This document shows, one piece after another, positions 49,611 through 57,750 of a stretch of 64,000 nt of DNA. The notes below the pieces were generated by a model. It was not told the origin of the DNA. It worked only from the letters and a program-made list of their open reading frames with translations, and searched no databases. The translations under genes and the position numbers were made by a program. Position 1 is the first letter of the stretch. Every line of letters starts with the position of its first letter. Origin of the DNA: Pseudomonas hygromyciniae (lineage in GTDB: Bacteria; Pseudomonadota; Gammaproteobacteria; Pseudomonadales; Pseudomonadaceae); contig NZ_CP070506.1 in the NCBI RefSeq assembly GCF_016925675.1, positions 4,400,501 to 4,464,500 of the forward strand, given 5' to 3'.

Positions 49611-50485
49611 AGAAGCGCCTCCTGCAGGGTTTTCGGGTAGCCGATCGGGTCGGCAAAAAAAGCATCCAGGGAAAACTCCACCGGGCGAATGCGCAAATCG
49701 AAACGCCCTGCTTCTACTTCGGCCACGGCCAGGTCGTAGGCATCCCGGTCGATGGGCTTGAACTGCACGATATCGCCGGGGCGGAAGAACACCATATGTT
49801 CCTTGAGGTAGGCCAATTGCTGGGCCGGGTCGTAGATCGGCGCCGGGGTCACGCCAAACATCTGATAACCACCGGCGCCGCGCACTGAGTAGATACAACC
49901 AAAACAGCCGCCGTGGCCCAGGGTCAGCTTCGGCGTGTCAGTGCGTGGACGCAGGTATTTGGGCACCTGCAACTGCCGCTCGCGCTCGACCATCTGGAAC
50001 ATGAATGGCAGGCCGGCCACAAAGCCGACCATCGACACAAACCACGGCGCGCCACTGTGGGCAGCGATAAACGCCTCGACATCCGCCAGGCCATTGACCC
50101 GCGCGGCGTACTCCAGGTCAGTGGCGGTGGGGTCTTGGTGACGGTCGCGAAAACGCATCAGGGTTTCATGGGTCCAGGGGTCGTTGTAGAGCACCGGAAT
50201 CTCGATGATGCGCGTGTGCAAAGTCCGCTCGGCCACAGCCTGGGCCTCGGCGCTTTGCACCGCGTCGAGCAGCACATGGGGGGCGATCAGGTCTGGGTCG
50301 AAGCGGATCTGGAACGAGGCATTGGCCAGGCAGATATCCAGCACGCCGGGCAGTTCCAGGCGCTGCACCGCACGGGTGACCGCCATACCCTTGAAGAACG
50401 CCTCCAGGGACATGCTTTCGCTGACCTCGGCGAACAAATGCTCATCAGCGCCAAAGCTGTAGCGAATCGGGGATGTTTCAGCCAT
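49607..50485 (-). CDS. pxpB: 5-oxoprolinase subunit PxpB
   Basis: A 292-residue protein of the KipI / allophanate-hydrolase subunit 1 family. It carries the cyclophilin-like core SRVNGLADVEAFIAAHSGAP-type segment, FMFQMVERERQLQVPKYLRP and the family stretch GGYQMFGVTPAPIYDP. With PxpA and PxpC it performs ATP-dependent 5-oxoproline hydrolysis. The ATG at 50485 (MAETSPIRYSFGADEHLF) fits the family start; an earlier in-frame codon adds 7 residues. It overlaps pxpC by 4 bp and is separated from pxpA by a REPIN. Confidence 0.88.
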   Translation of the reverse strand: MAETSPIRYSFGADEHLFAEVSESMSLEAFFKGMAVTRAVQRLELPGVLDICLANASFQIRFDPDLIAPHVLLDAVQSAEAQAVAERTLHTRIIEIPVLYNDPWTHETLMRFRDRHQDPTATDLEYAARVNGLADVEAFIAAHSGAPWFVSMVGFVAGLPFMFQMVERERQLQVPKYLRPRTDTPKLTLGHGGCFGCIYSVRGAGGYQMFGVTPAPIYDPAQQLAYLKEHMVFFRPGDIVQFKPIDRDAYDLAVAEVEAGRFDLRIRPVEFSLDAFFADPIGYPKTLQEALL

Positions 50486-50550
50486 GTCTGTTCCTCTTGG
50501 AATCATTGTAGAAAGGCAGGCAAAAAAACCATGTAGCGGTGAAACTTGTT

Positions 50551-50700
50551 GTGGCGAGCGGGCTTGCCCCGCGCTGGGGTGCGAAGCAGCCCTAATAGGA
50601 CTACCGAGTTTCTTCAGATGGACCTAGGTGGCAGGTTTTAGGGCTGCTTCGCACCCCAGCGCGGGGCAAGCCCGCTCGCCACAGAAAGCCCGCTCGCCAC
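50551..50700. repeat. REPIN plus an extra REP arm, overlapping the pxpA 3' end
   Basis: GTGGCGAGCGGGCTTGCCCC on the left and its complement ending at 50682, followed at once by a second short arm GCCCGCTCGCCAC to 50700. The right part encodes the last ~21 codons and stop of pxpA. Confidence 0.9.
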
Positions 50701-51462
50701 AACAGGTCTGCCAGATGCCACAGTGATGCCCGCTTGGTCCAGCGCTGCCCGGGTCGCTTCCACCAGAGCCAGGGCGCCCGGTGTATCGCTGTGCAAGCAG
50801 ATGGAATCGAATTCGATAAACAGGTCTTCGCCTTCGACGGTGCGCACCAGGCCGGTCTGGCAGGCACGCAGCACCCGCGCCGCCACCGTTGCCGGGTCCA
50901 GGGCGCGTACGTTGCGGGTAAACACGATGGAACCGGACAGATCGTACTCACGGTCGGCATAAAACTCGCGAACCACAGGCTGCCCCAGTTCCTTGGCAAT
51001 GCGCCAGATCACCGAACCGGGCATGCAATACAGCAGCAGTTCAGGCTCCAGGCGCTGCAGGTTTTCTACTAGCAGCCGTGCGGCCTCTTCGTCCCGGGCC
51101 AGGTGCATGTACAACGCGCCATGGGGCTTGATGTGCTGCAAGGTCACGCCCTGCACCCGCGCCAATTCGCGCAGGGCGCCCAGTTGGTAGAGCATGTCGT
51201 CTACCAGTTCCTGGGCCGGGGCGTTGATGTGGCGGCGGCCGAAACCCACCAGGTCGCGGAACCCCGGATGGGCGCCGATAGCCACGCCCAACTGCTTGGC
51301 GCGCTCGATGGTGCGGCGCATGGTGCCGGGGTCGCCAGCATGGAAGCCGGTGGCTACGTTGGCGGAGCTGATAAACGCCATCAGTTCGTGATCCACACCG
51401 TCGCCGATGGTCCAGGGACCAAAGCTTTCGCCCATGTCCGAATTGAAATCCACTGTTTGCAT
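50638..51462 (-). CDS. pxpA: 5-oxoprolinase subunit PxpA (LamB/YcsF family)
   Basis: A 274-residue protein that starts [17 protein letters not shown] and has the family blocks [20 protein letters not shown] (near residue 33) and [31 protein letters not shown] near 120 follows. PxpA is the catalytic hydrolase of the PxpABC 5-oxoprolinase. The last ~21 residues ([16 protein letters not shown] and following) are read from the REP DNA at 50638-50703, not from the family, and add to the ~250-residue norm. The ATG at 51462 is chosen because family members begin there. It is divergent from a LysR gene. Confidence 0.9.
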   Translation of the reverse strand: MQTVDFNSDMGESFGPWTIGDGVDHELMAFISSANVATGFHAGDPGTMRRTIERAKQLGVAIGAHPGFRDLVGFGRRHINAPAQELVDDMLYQLGALRELARVQGVTLQHIKPHGALYMHLARDEEAARLLVENLQRLEPELLLYCMPGSVIWRIAKELGQPVVREFYADREYDLSGSIVFTRNVRALDPATVAARVLRACQTGLVRTVEGEDLFIEFDSICLHSDTPGALALVEATRAALDQAGITVASGRPVVASGLSVASGLAPRWGAKQP

Positions 51463-51532
51463 CGGGGCCTGCTCCGCAAGAGTTCGTGCCATCGAAAATA
51501 GGCTGGCCCTTGACCCCTTGGGAAGATCTATT

Positions 51533-51562
51533 ATCAGATGGGCCATCTTCTGAAAATCAGAT
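51533..51562. promoter_or_regulatory. Repeated ATCAGAT in the pxpA-lysR divergent promoter
   Basis: ATCAGAT occurs at 51533-51539 and 51556-51562, two helical turns apart, with a near-complement ATCTTCTGA between. This is a plausible LysR-type binding region shared by both divergent genes. Confidence 0.4.
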
Positions 51563-51581
51563 ACCACCACGAGAGATGTGT

Positions 51582-52499
51582 ATGTCCCTGACGTTGCGCC
51601 AGGTTCGTTACTTTGTCGCCACCGCCGAAATCGGCCAGATTTCCCAGGCGGCGCTCCACCTGAACATCTCCCAGTCGGCGGTGACCACTGCGATCAAGGA
51701 GCTGGAAGCCCTACTCGGCGCCCAGCTGTTTGTGCGCTCGGCCCAGGGCATGAACCTGACCGATGCCGGTCGGCATTTTCTCAACCGCGCCTATGTGATT
51801 GTGCGCAGTGTCGACGATGCCCTGAACAGCCCGCTGCCGGACTACCGCGCCAGTGGCGTGCTGCGGGTCGCGGCCAGTTACACGGTGTTGGGTTACTTCC
51901 TGCCGCACCACCTGCAACGCATGGAGCACTGGCATCCGGACGTGACCATCGAGGTCTTCGAGCAGGAGCGCCAGGCCATCGAACAGGGGCTGCTGGATGG
52001 CCAGTTCGATATGGCCGTGGTGCTCACCGCCAACCTTACCCACCCGGATATCGTCTCGCAGATCCTGTTCAATTCCGAACGCCGCCTGTGGCTGCCCAGC
52101 CACCACCCGCTGTGCGAACGCCGTGCAGTGAGCCTGGCCGATGTGGCGCAGGAGCCCTACATCCTGCTGACTGTGGATGAGGCTGAACAAAGTGCCATGC
52201 GCTACTGGGAACAGGCCGGACAAGCGCCCAAGGTGCGGCTGCGCACCAGCTCGGTAGAAGCCGTGCGCAGTATGGTGGCCAATGGCAGCGGCGTTGCGAT
52301 TCTATCCGACCTGGTACACCGCCCCTGGTCACTGGAAGGCAAGCGCATCGAGACCGTGAGTGTGACCGACAAGGTCACGCCCATGAGCGTCGGCCTGGCC
52401 TGGCACCGCGAACGCGCGTTCACCCCGGCGATGCAGGCGTTCCGCGACTACTTCCACGACGCCTTCCTAGCCCCGCAGCAGTTGTCGACACGCCGTTAA
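51582..52499 (+). CDS. LysR-family regulator, probably of pxpABC
   Basis: A 305-residue LysR protein. The N-terminal HTH is [20 protein letters not shown] followed by [20 protein letters not shown] (residues ~22-41). The substrate-binding domain begins near 90 ([20 protein letters not shown]) and ends [13 protein letters not shown] at 51582 with GAGAGA upstream removes a 32-residue non-family leader. It is divergent from pxpA, which it probably regulates in response to 5-oxoproline or a related compound; this is inferred from position. Confidence 0.88.
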   Translation: MSLTLRQVRYFVATAEIGQISQAALHLNISQSAVTTAIKELEALLGAQLFVRSAQGMNLTDAGRHFLNRAYVIVRSVDDALNSPLPDYRASGVLRVAASYTVLGYFLPHHLQRMEHWHPDVTIEVFEQERQAIEQGLLDGQFDMAVVLTANLTHPDIVSQILFNSERRLWLPSHHPLCERRAVSLADVAQEPYILLTVDEAEQSAMRYWEQAGQAPKVRLRTSSVEAVRSMVANGSGVAILSDLVHRPWSLEGKRIETVSVTDKVTPMSVGLAWHRERAFTPAMQAFRDYFHDAFLAPQQLSTRR

Positions 52500-52517
52500 C
52501 GTTGAGCCTTCAAGGTG

Positions 52518-52615
52518 GCCGACAGCCAAGCTCGCTAAAAACCCGAGAGCGCCGCGTACGTTCAGGATGCCCGCGCCATCGTTAACGTCCTTCGCGAGCG
52601 AGCTCGCTCCTACAC
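52518..52615. repeat. Degenerate REPIN overlapping the PACE gene end
   Basis: The right arm TTCGCGAGCGAGCTCGCTCC (52591-52610) continues to TACAC. The left arm GCCAAGCTCGCTAAAAACCC is degraded. The right arm encodes the PACE protein's last ~11 codons. Confidence 0.7.
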
Positions 52616-53028
52616 AGGAGTTTTTCCCGCAGCACGTCGTAGCCCCAGTGGTACACATAGGTGTACGGCAGGAAGAACAGCAGCACGCCGATATCCAGGA
52701 TAAACGCCTGCATCAAGCTGATGTTCAGCCACGCGGCAATCAATGGCACGGCGAACAGAATCAGCCCGCCCTCGAACAGCAGCGCGTGCATGATTCGGGT
52801 CTTGACGCTGTTGGCCAGTTGCAGGCGCACCTTGAGGCGGTCGAACACGCTGTTGAAAATCATGTTCCAGGTCAGCGCCAACACGCTGATGGCCAGGGTC
52901 ACCGCGCCCATTTCCAGGGCCGGCCGACCGGTGATCCAGACGAGCAACGGGGTACAGATCAGCAAGGCCAGGCCTTCGAAGCCAAGGGCCTGGCAAACGC
53001 GTTCGGTGACGGACTTGGTGGTGTTCAT
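52582..53028 (-). CDS. PACE-family multidrug efflux transporter
   Basis: A 148-residue inner-membrane protein with four helices in two similar pairs, the proteobacterial antimicrobial compound efflux (PACE/AceI) layout. It has FEGLALLICTPLLVWITGRP and TWNMIFNSVFDRLKVRLQ in the first half, FEGGLILFAVPLIAAWLNIS and the closing YTYVYHWGYDVLR in the second. The conserved Glu of each FEG motif is typical. Family members export biguanides such as chlorhexidine or polyamines. The C-terminal CRSELAREGR is read from REP DNA. ATG at 53028. It is divergent from a LysR gene. Confidence 0.88.
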   Translation of the reverse strand: MNTTKSVTERVCQALGFEGLALLICTPLLVWITGRPALEMGAVTLAISVLALTWNMIFNSVFDRLKVRLQLANSVKTRIMHALLFEGGLILFAVPLIAAWLNISLMQAFILDIGVLLFFLPYTYVYHWGYDVLREKLLCRSELAREGR

Positions 53029-53118
53029 AAGTGTTGCTCTGCGAATGTCTTGGGTTGCCATCATCGCCCGCAAAACCGATACTTAATAATCAATAACCAT
53101 CGATCAAGGCGATAGATC

Positions 53119-53973
53119 ATGGCTTCTCATGAAGTGTTGCAAGCGTTTGTGCAGGCGGCGACCCAAGGCTCGTTTTCGGCGGCAGCGCGCAAACTGGGCA
53201 AGAGCCAATCGACGGTCAGCGCCGCCGTGGCCAGCCTGGAGATTGATCTGGACGTGGTGTTGTTCGACCGTAGCAGCCGCAAACCCACCCTGACCCCGGC
53301 CGGGCATGTCCTGCTACAACGAGCCGAGCAGGTGCTGGAGGCCAGCAGCCGCCTGGAGCTTGCCGCCAGCCAGTTGTCCCAGGGGCTGGAGCCCAAGCTC
53401 AGTATTGCCATGTCCGACACCTATCAGTCGGGGCGCTTCGAAACGCTGCTCAGTGCCCTGGAACAACGCTATCCGGACCTGGAACTGGAGTGGCTGATTG
53501 CCGAATATGAAGACCTCATCGCCCTGGTACAAAGCGGGCGGGCGCAGCTCGCATTTATCGAGGCGCAGGAGGTCTACCCGCCAGACCTGACCCACGCCAC
53601 CCTTGAGGAGGGCTCGCAACTTGCGCTGTTTGTTTCCCCGCTGCATGCGCTGGCCAGCCTCGGTGGCATTGATCAACAAACCCTGCAACAACATCGCGAG
53701 CTGCGCCTGGCAAGCATCATCAACCCCAATGAAAACCGGCTGACCGGCCGAGTGTGGTCCGCCCCCAGCTTTTTGATGCTGATGGAAATGGCCATCCTCG
53801 GTTTTGGCTGGGCTGCGTTGCCGCGCTGGTTGGTGGAGCGCTTTGCCAATGGTCAACTGGTGGAGCTCAAGGCTCGCGGCTGGCCACGCTCGGTGGCGGT
53901 GGATGCCTTGTGGTCACGGCAACACCCCCCCGGCCCGGCGGGCAGTTGGCTACTGGAAAAGATGCTCGAATAG
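53119..53973 (+). CDS. LysR-family regulator of the PACE gene
   Basis: A 284-residue LysR protein with N-terminal HTH MASHEVLQAFVQAATQGSFS and AAARKLGKSQSTVSAAVASL (residues ~20-40). The effector domain starts near 90 (KLSIAMSDTYQSGRFETLLS) and includes MEMAILGFGWAALPRWLVER. PACE genes are commonly divergent from a LysR activator, and the 90-bp spacer here contains ATCGATCAAGGCGATAGAT, a plausible site. A degenerate REPIN follows the stop codon. Confidence 0.88.
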   Translation: MASHEVLQAFVQAATQGSFSAAARKLGKSQSTVSAAVASLEIDLDVVLFDRSSRKPTLTPAGHVLLQRAEQVLEASSRLELAASQLSQGLEPKLSIAMSDTYQSGRFETLLSALEQRYPDLELEWLIAEYEDLIALVQSGRAQLAFIEAQEVYPPDLTHATLEEGSQLALFVSPLHALASLGGIDQQTLQQHRELRLASIINPNENRLTGRVWSAPSFLMLMEMAILGFGWAALPRWLVERFANGQLVELKARGWPRSVAVDALWSRQHPPGPAGSWLLEKMLE

Positions 53974-53979
53974 CGCCTG

Positions 53980-54043
53980 AGGGAGCGGCTTGCCGACGAT
54001 GGCGACCGTGAAATCGCCATCGCCGGCAAGCCGGGTCCTACAC
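53980..54043. repeat. Degenerate REPIN after the LysR gene
   Basis: GAGGGAGCGGCTTGCCGACG and CGCCGGCAAGCCGGGTCCTA form imperfect inverted arms around ATGGCGACC/GAAATCGCCAT. Its right end provides the stop codon of the sigma-factor remnant. Confidence 0.65.
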
Positions 54044-54247
54044 GGGGGAGTCGGTACAGGTTGCAAGGCGGCGTTCGATAAAGCGTTTTTCCGGCATTTG
54101 CTGGGGCAGGGCTTTTTCGTAGGCCTGGCGCGCCTCTTTCATACTCCCCAATTGCCGACAGAACGCCCCCAGCAGGCGAATCAAGGTCGCCAGGATGCGC
54201 CGCGAGTCACGGTGGTAGGCCGCCTCGGCCCGGGCCTTGACCGTCAA
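54038..54247 (-). pseudogene. Remnant of an ECF41/DUF6596-like RNA polymerase sigma factor
   Basis: A ~69-codon reading frame from TTG at 54247, overlapping the SRPBCC stop codon. Its first part, KARAEAAYHRDSRRILATLI, is the N terminus of YCII-associated sigma factors. It joins in frame to their C terminus, RQLGSMKEARQAYEKAL and PEKRFIERRL. About 300 residues between, including the promoter-binding regions, are missing. It is the first of three remnants around the intact SRPBCC gene. In related pseudomonads this sigma factor is encoded next to SRPBCC and YCII genes. Confidence 0.7.
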
Positions 54248-54720
54248 TCCGGCATGCCCTGGGTCACCAGCGCCACCAGCCGATCCAGGCTCTCGCCCCA
54301 CCCCTGATGAAAGCCCATGGCTTCGTGGGCCTGTTTGTCGGCTTCACTCCAATGCATGGCGCGGGCGGTGTAGCGGGTCTTGCCCTCGAGCTCCTCGAAC
54401 GTCACTTCGGCGCTCATGAACGGCTTGCCCGATGGAATCCAGCCAGGCAGGAACGCATCGGTAAACACTAGGCGGCGCGGCGCGTCGATCTCCAGGAATA
54501 CGCCTTGGGTCGGGTACTCGCTGCCATCAGGCGCGCGCATCAAGGTACGAAACAGGCCACCGACCCACAGGTTCATTTCACACTCCGGCGTGGTCATGCC
54601 GTGGGGGCCCCACCATTGCTGCAACAAGGCAGGCTCGGTCCAGGCGCGAAACACCCGGCTCGGTGGCGCGTCGATGACGCGGCTGATGGACAGTTCGAAT
54701 GCAGCGGGTTGAGTGTTCAT
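54244..54720 (-). CDS. SRPBCC / AHSA1-family protein
   Basis: A 158-residue START/AHSA1-like protein. It opens with ELSISRVIDAPPSRVFRAWT, then LLQQWWGPHGMTTPECEMNL, and later TFEELEGKTRYTARAMHWSE and HEAMGFHQGWGESLDRL. It is a helix-grip fold with a hydrophobic cavity; no substrate is known. The gene is whole, unlike its neighbours: the NTF2-like and YCII genes upstream and the sigma factor downstream have lost their middles. It likely belonged to a four-gene operon controlled by that sigma factor. Confidence 0.88.
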   Translation of the reverse strand: MNTQPAAFELSISRVIDAPPSRVFRAWTEPALLQQWWGPHGMTTPECEMNLWVGGLFRTLMRAPDGSEYPTQGVFLEIDAPRRLVFTDAFLPGWIPSGKPFMSAEVTFEELEGKTRYTARAMHWSEADKQAHEAMGFHQGWGESLDRLVALVTQGMPD

Positions 54721-54753
54721 GGATAAACCTCCTGAGTCTTATGATTGTTGGGT

Positions 54754-54882
54754 TCAGAGATTCAATTCACGCACGGGACGCACTTCTACACTGCCGACCC
54801 GCGTCGCCAGGATGCCTGCGCCGCGAGTATGCGGCCACTACCGTAAGGCTTCGGCGCTGTGGACCTGGCACAGGTATTTCAT
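54754..54882 (-). pseudogene. Remnant of a YCII-related protein, possibly with an inverted internal piece
   Basis: From ATG 54882 the frame reads MKYLCQVHSAEALR then a TAG. In the same frame it continues to GILATRVGSVEVRPVRELNL and stops at 54754. The start and end match YCII proteins (about 115-140 residues); the middle is missing. On the opposite strand, around 54825-54855, the DNA reads AATTVRLRR, which resembles an internal YCII motif. The scar may therefore include an inversion as well as a deletion. Confidence 0.6.
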
Positions 54883-54924
54883 GGCGTTCTCCGTCTTCGG
54901 ACTACTGACTATAGTTGGCTGTGA

Positions 54925-55080
54925 TCAAGGTTTCAGGTCGAACAGACCGGCGCCGCTTTGCCTATCAAAAGGCGTGGACCAATGCTCATGCACCACCTTC
55001 CATTGGCCATTGATCCGCGGGTAACCGGCGACGACAGCTTGTTTCCATTGTTCGATCAGAGTGGTGATTGCGGTGCTCAT
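54925..55080 (-). pseudogene. Remnant of an NTF2/SnoaL-like (YybH) protein
   Basis: From ATG 55080 it reads MSTAITTLIEQWKQAVVAGY, then PRINGQWKVVHEHWSTPFD, and ends GLFDLKP at 54925, 51 residues in one open frame. The two ends match small nuclear-transport-factor-2-like proteins (usually ~130 residues), but about 80 central residues are missing at AVVA/GYPRI. It is the third remnant of the decayed sigma-factor cluster. The frame is open, so a short peptide could still be made. Confidence 0.65.
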
Positions 55081-55223
55081 GGCGATACTCCTGGGGGTGG
55101 AAAATCACGCAAGACACCCTTGGTCGAATACCCCACCGGCCAATCGACAGCTTGCTGAAAAAAATTGCACATGGCACAAATCCGATAGACTGCGCGCTTC
55201 TTTGCAGCCGTTCGGTCACTCCG

Positions 55224-55709
55224 ATGCAAACCCGTCTCGTCGCCTACGAGGCGCTGAATGCTGTGCAAAAACAGCAAGTCGGCGCCATCGAAGTTCACCC
55301 GCAGCAGTTACCGTTTTGCGGCGACATGTATTGCGCACTCAACACCCTGCTGGTCAATCCAAGCCCTGGCGTCAAAGGCCTTGCGCTGTTGGCCGATGAG
55401 GTTCCGGTGGCGTTCCTCCTGCTCAAACGAGCGCCCTGCCAGCCCCATTGGGCCGACGAACACAGCGCCACCCTGCATGCCCTGCAAGTCGATCGCCACC
55501 AACAGGGCCGAGGCTTTGGCAAAGCCTGCCTGCAAGCCCTGCCCGCCGCCGCCCGCCTGGCCTGGCCGCAGATCACCGCCTTGGAGTTGTCGGTGGACAG
55601 CGACAATGTGGTGGCGATGGGCTTGTACTTGCAGCAAGGCTGGGTAGACCGGGGCGAGGCGTATAAGGGGCGGGTTGGCTATGAGCGACGGTTGGCGTTA
55701 CTGTTTTGA
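55224..55709 (+). CDS. GNAT-family N-acetyltransferase
   Basis: A 161-residue acetyltransferase. The acetyl-CoA binding motif A is visible as LHALQVDRHQQGRGFGKACL near residue 92 (Q-x-x-G-x-G). LELSVDSDNVVAMGLYLQQG near 122 is the C-terminal motif B region. The acceptor is unknown. ATG at 55224 (MQTRLVAYEALNAVQKQQVG) replaces longer in-frame versions that run through the promoter. The next gene starts 20 bp after its stop, so the two may be cotranscribed. Confidence 0.85.
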   Translation: MQTRLVAYEALNAVQKQQVGAIEVHPQQLPFCGDMYCALNTLLVNPSPGVKGLALLADEVPVAFLLLKRAPCQPHWADEHSATLHALQVDRHQQGRGFGKACLQALPAAARLAWPQITALELSVDSDNVVAMGLYLQQGWVDRGEAYKGRVGYERRLALLF

Positions 55710-55729
55710 TTACGCACAAGGAGACTCCC

Positions 55730-56335
55730 ATGCTAACCACCCTGGAACAGCTCGAAACCCTCTACGGCCTGCCCCACGAGCGTGCCCTGCGCAAGGAAAT
55801 CGCGTTTCTCAATGAGGATTACCAGGCGATGGTGAGAGCCTCGCCGCTGGTGATTGTCAGTTCTTGCGGCCCTGATGGCATCGATGGCTCGCCTAGGGGG
55901 GATGTGCCGGGATTTGTGCGCATCATCGATGAGCGCACCCTGGCGATTCCGGATAGGCCGGGCAATAACCGCCTCGATACCTTGCGCAATCTGCTGGTGG
56001 ATCCGCGCATCGCCCTGCTGTTTATCATCCCGGGGATCGGGGAGACGCTGCGGGTCAATGGGCGGGCGCAGATTTGCATCGAGCCTGGCTTGCTGGAAAG
56101 CTTTGCGGTGAATGGCAAGCCGGCGCGGTCGGTGATTGTGGTGCAGGTGGACGCGGCGTACTTCCACTGTTCGAAAGCCTTTGTGCGTTCCGATTGCTGG
56201 AACCCGGACAAACATGTGGAGCGCTCGACGCTGCCGTCAGCGGGCGCCATTCACAAGCGTTTGAATGATGGGCAATTTGATGCAGAGACCTATGACCGGG
56301 AGATGCCGGAGCGGGTAAAGAACAGTCTGTATTGA
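55730..56335 (+). CDS. Pyridoxamine 5'-phosphate oxidase-like FMN-binding protein
   Basis: A 201-residue split-barrel flavoprotein of the PNPOx-like, MSMEG_1061/DR_2398-type group. The N-terminal strand contains SPLVIVSSCGPDGIDGSPRG near residue 38, IPDRPGNNRLDTLRNLL near 75, and VDAAYFHCSKAFVRSDCWNP near 148. Such proteins bind FMN and reduce small molecules, but the substrate cannot be inferred. GGAGACTCCC precedes ATG 55730. It follows the GNAT gene closely. Confidence 0.85.
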   Translation: MLTTLEQLETLYGLPHERALRKEIAFLNEDYQAMVRASPLVIVSSCGPDGIDGSPRGDVPGFVRIIDERTLAIPDRPGNNRLDTLRNLLVDPRIALLFIIPGIGETLRVNGRAQICIEPGLLESFAVNGKPARSVIVVQVDAAYFHCSKAFVRSDCWNPDKHVERSTLPSAGAIHKRLNDGQFDAETYDREMPERVKNSLY

Positions 56336-56489
56336 CCCCGTACTTCCACACAAAACTTGCGTTGTCTACTGTCAGCTTTCACAGCTATACGGGCTTTCAC
56401 TCTAGGTTTTTACTGAACTACCAAGGTTGTCGCTCAACGATTGCATCGAGCAGGAATGGGAATTCCAATCTTCCCCATGGAGAGTGACC

Positions 56490-57710
56490 ATGAGCATTTC
56501 GTCCAACAACCACCCGATCAATAGCGCTGGAGCCCCAGACCTTTCGTTTGGCAACTCTCCCACTAAAAACGGCACTGTTATCGCCCGAAACTCCGGGGGA
56601 CTTTCGCGCACTCTCAGCGATGGTTCAACCATTACTGTAGGCTTGGGTTTCGTCGAAAATAAAAAACGTATCGTCGTCACCAAACATACACCTGCTGGAG
56701 AACAGGATTTAAACTTTGGGGTTTGGCCTACGGACACTGATGCGCACACCATCCTCATTCGCCTGACCATTCAACCCGACGGCAAACCCCTGTTATTGAC
56801 TGCGCGTGGACTCGAGTCCACAGCATTTATTACTCGCTTCAATGCACACAACGGCGACACGGATAAATTGTTTGGCGTTGCGGGAACCAGAGATCTCGGG
56901 AAAAAAATCTACACCGGCTTCCTTCCCAGAGGGGGGTTGGCGGTGCAAGCCGATAACAAGATCGTTTCTGTATTCCATGATGGCACCCACAGTTTTATCT
57001 TTCAGCTCAGCGCCAGCGGCGAACTGATCAACTTTGGGCGTATCGGCCCAATTGATTCAAAAAGTACCCTTTTGAACACTTTACTGATCACCAGCAGGGG
57101 GTTTGTGATTGCCGGTGCCAGAACCGAAGCCGAAACCAAAGCTAATGCCAAAGCCCCCATCAGGAAGACATTCATGATGGGGTTCCTGCACGATGCTGAG
57201 CTGGACTCCAGTTTCGGTAATGGAGGGTTTGTTGAACTGCAGTTTTCAAATAATGAAAATAAACAAATCTCAGCGCTCGCGAAGGGCCCGGATGGTCAAA
57301 TCGCTGTCGTGGGGGGGGAATATTACTTGCCTTCAAAGATAAGGTTTGTCGCCAGCTTACTCGCCAACGGTCAAGCCAACCCGCAGTTCCATGGAGGAAA
57401 ACCGCTGGAGACTGACGACATTATTAACTCCTATACCGATGTCGTGACCCAGAACGATGGGAAAATTGTTGCTTTGGCACGTACCGATAATGGCAGCCGG
57501 GTTCTACTGTTCAGGCACACGTTGACCGGTCAGTTGGACCCCAGTTTTGGCGAGCAAGGTAGGGCAACGGCGTGGCAGGATCAGCAAGGACGGCCCGAGC
57601 ATTCCTCTATCGACACACTGGAGTTGGTACAACCGGGCGAAAAACTGCAAAGCAGTGGTGTGCTAAGCATTTACAGCGAGTCTTTTATCGGGCGACTACT
57701 CAGCCAGTAA
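56490..57710 (+). CDS. Delta-60 repeat beta-propeller-like protein
   Basis: A 406-residue protein built of about six delta-60 repeats, each ~60 residues and ending in a D-x-x-F-G block: PDLSFGNS, QDLNFGVW, DKLFGVAG, LDSSFGNGGF, PQFHGG, LDPSFGEQG. Between them are IQPDGKPLL / GPDGQIAVVGG / QNDGKIVALAR strands, which suggests a propeller-like beta fold. There is no signal peptide or membrane segment. The DNA is noticeably lower in GC than its neighbours, which hints at transfer. Proteins of this family are uncharacterised. GGAGAGTGACC fixes the ATG at 56490. A perfect hairpin terminator follows. Confidence 0.85.
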   Translation: MSISSNNHPINSAGAPDLSFGNSPTKNGTVIARNSGGLSRTLSDGSTITVGLGFVENKKRIVVTKHTPAGEQDLNFGVWPTDTDAHTILIRLTIQPDGKPLLLTARGLESTAFITRFNAHNGDTDKLFGVAGTRDLGKKIYTGFLPRGGLAVQADNKIVSVFHDGTHSFIFQLSASGELINFGRIGPIDSKSTLLNTLLITSRGFVIAGARTEAETKANAKAPIRKTFMMGFLHDAELDSSFGNGGFVELQFSNNENKQISALAKGPDGQIAVVGGEYYLPSKIRFVASLLANGQANPQFHGGKPLETDDIINSYTDVVTQNDGKIVALARTDNGSRVLLFRHTLTGQLDPSFGEQGRATAWQDQQGRPEHSSIDTLELVQPGEKLQSSGVLSIYSESFIGRLLSQ

Positions 57711-57717
57711 TGCTACC

Positions 57718-57743
57718 GGCTGAGCTGCCGAGGCAGCTCAGCC
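57718..57743. terminator. Terminator hairpin between convergent genes
   Basis: GGCTGAGCTGCC and GGCAGCTCAGCC are perfect inverted arms with a 2-nt loop. It lies 8 nt after the delta-60 gene stop and 8 nt before the stop of the GyrI-like gene, serving both. Confidence 0.75.
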
Positions 57744-57750
57744 TTGTGCC

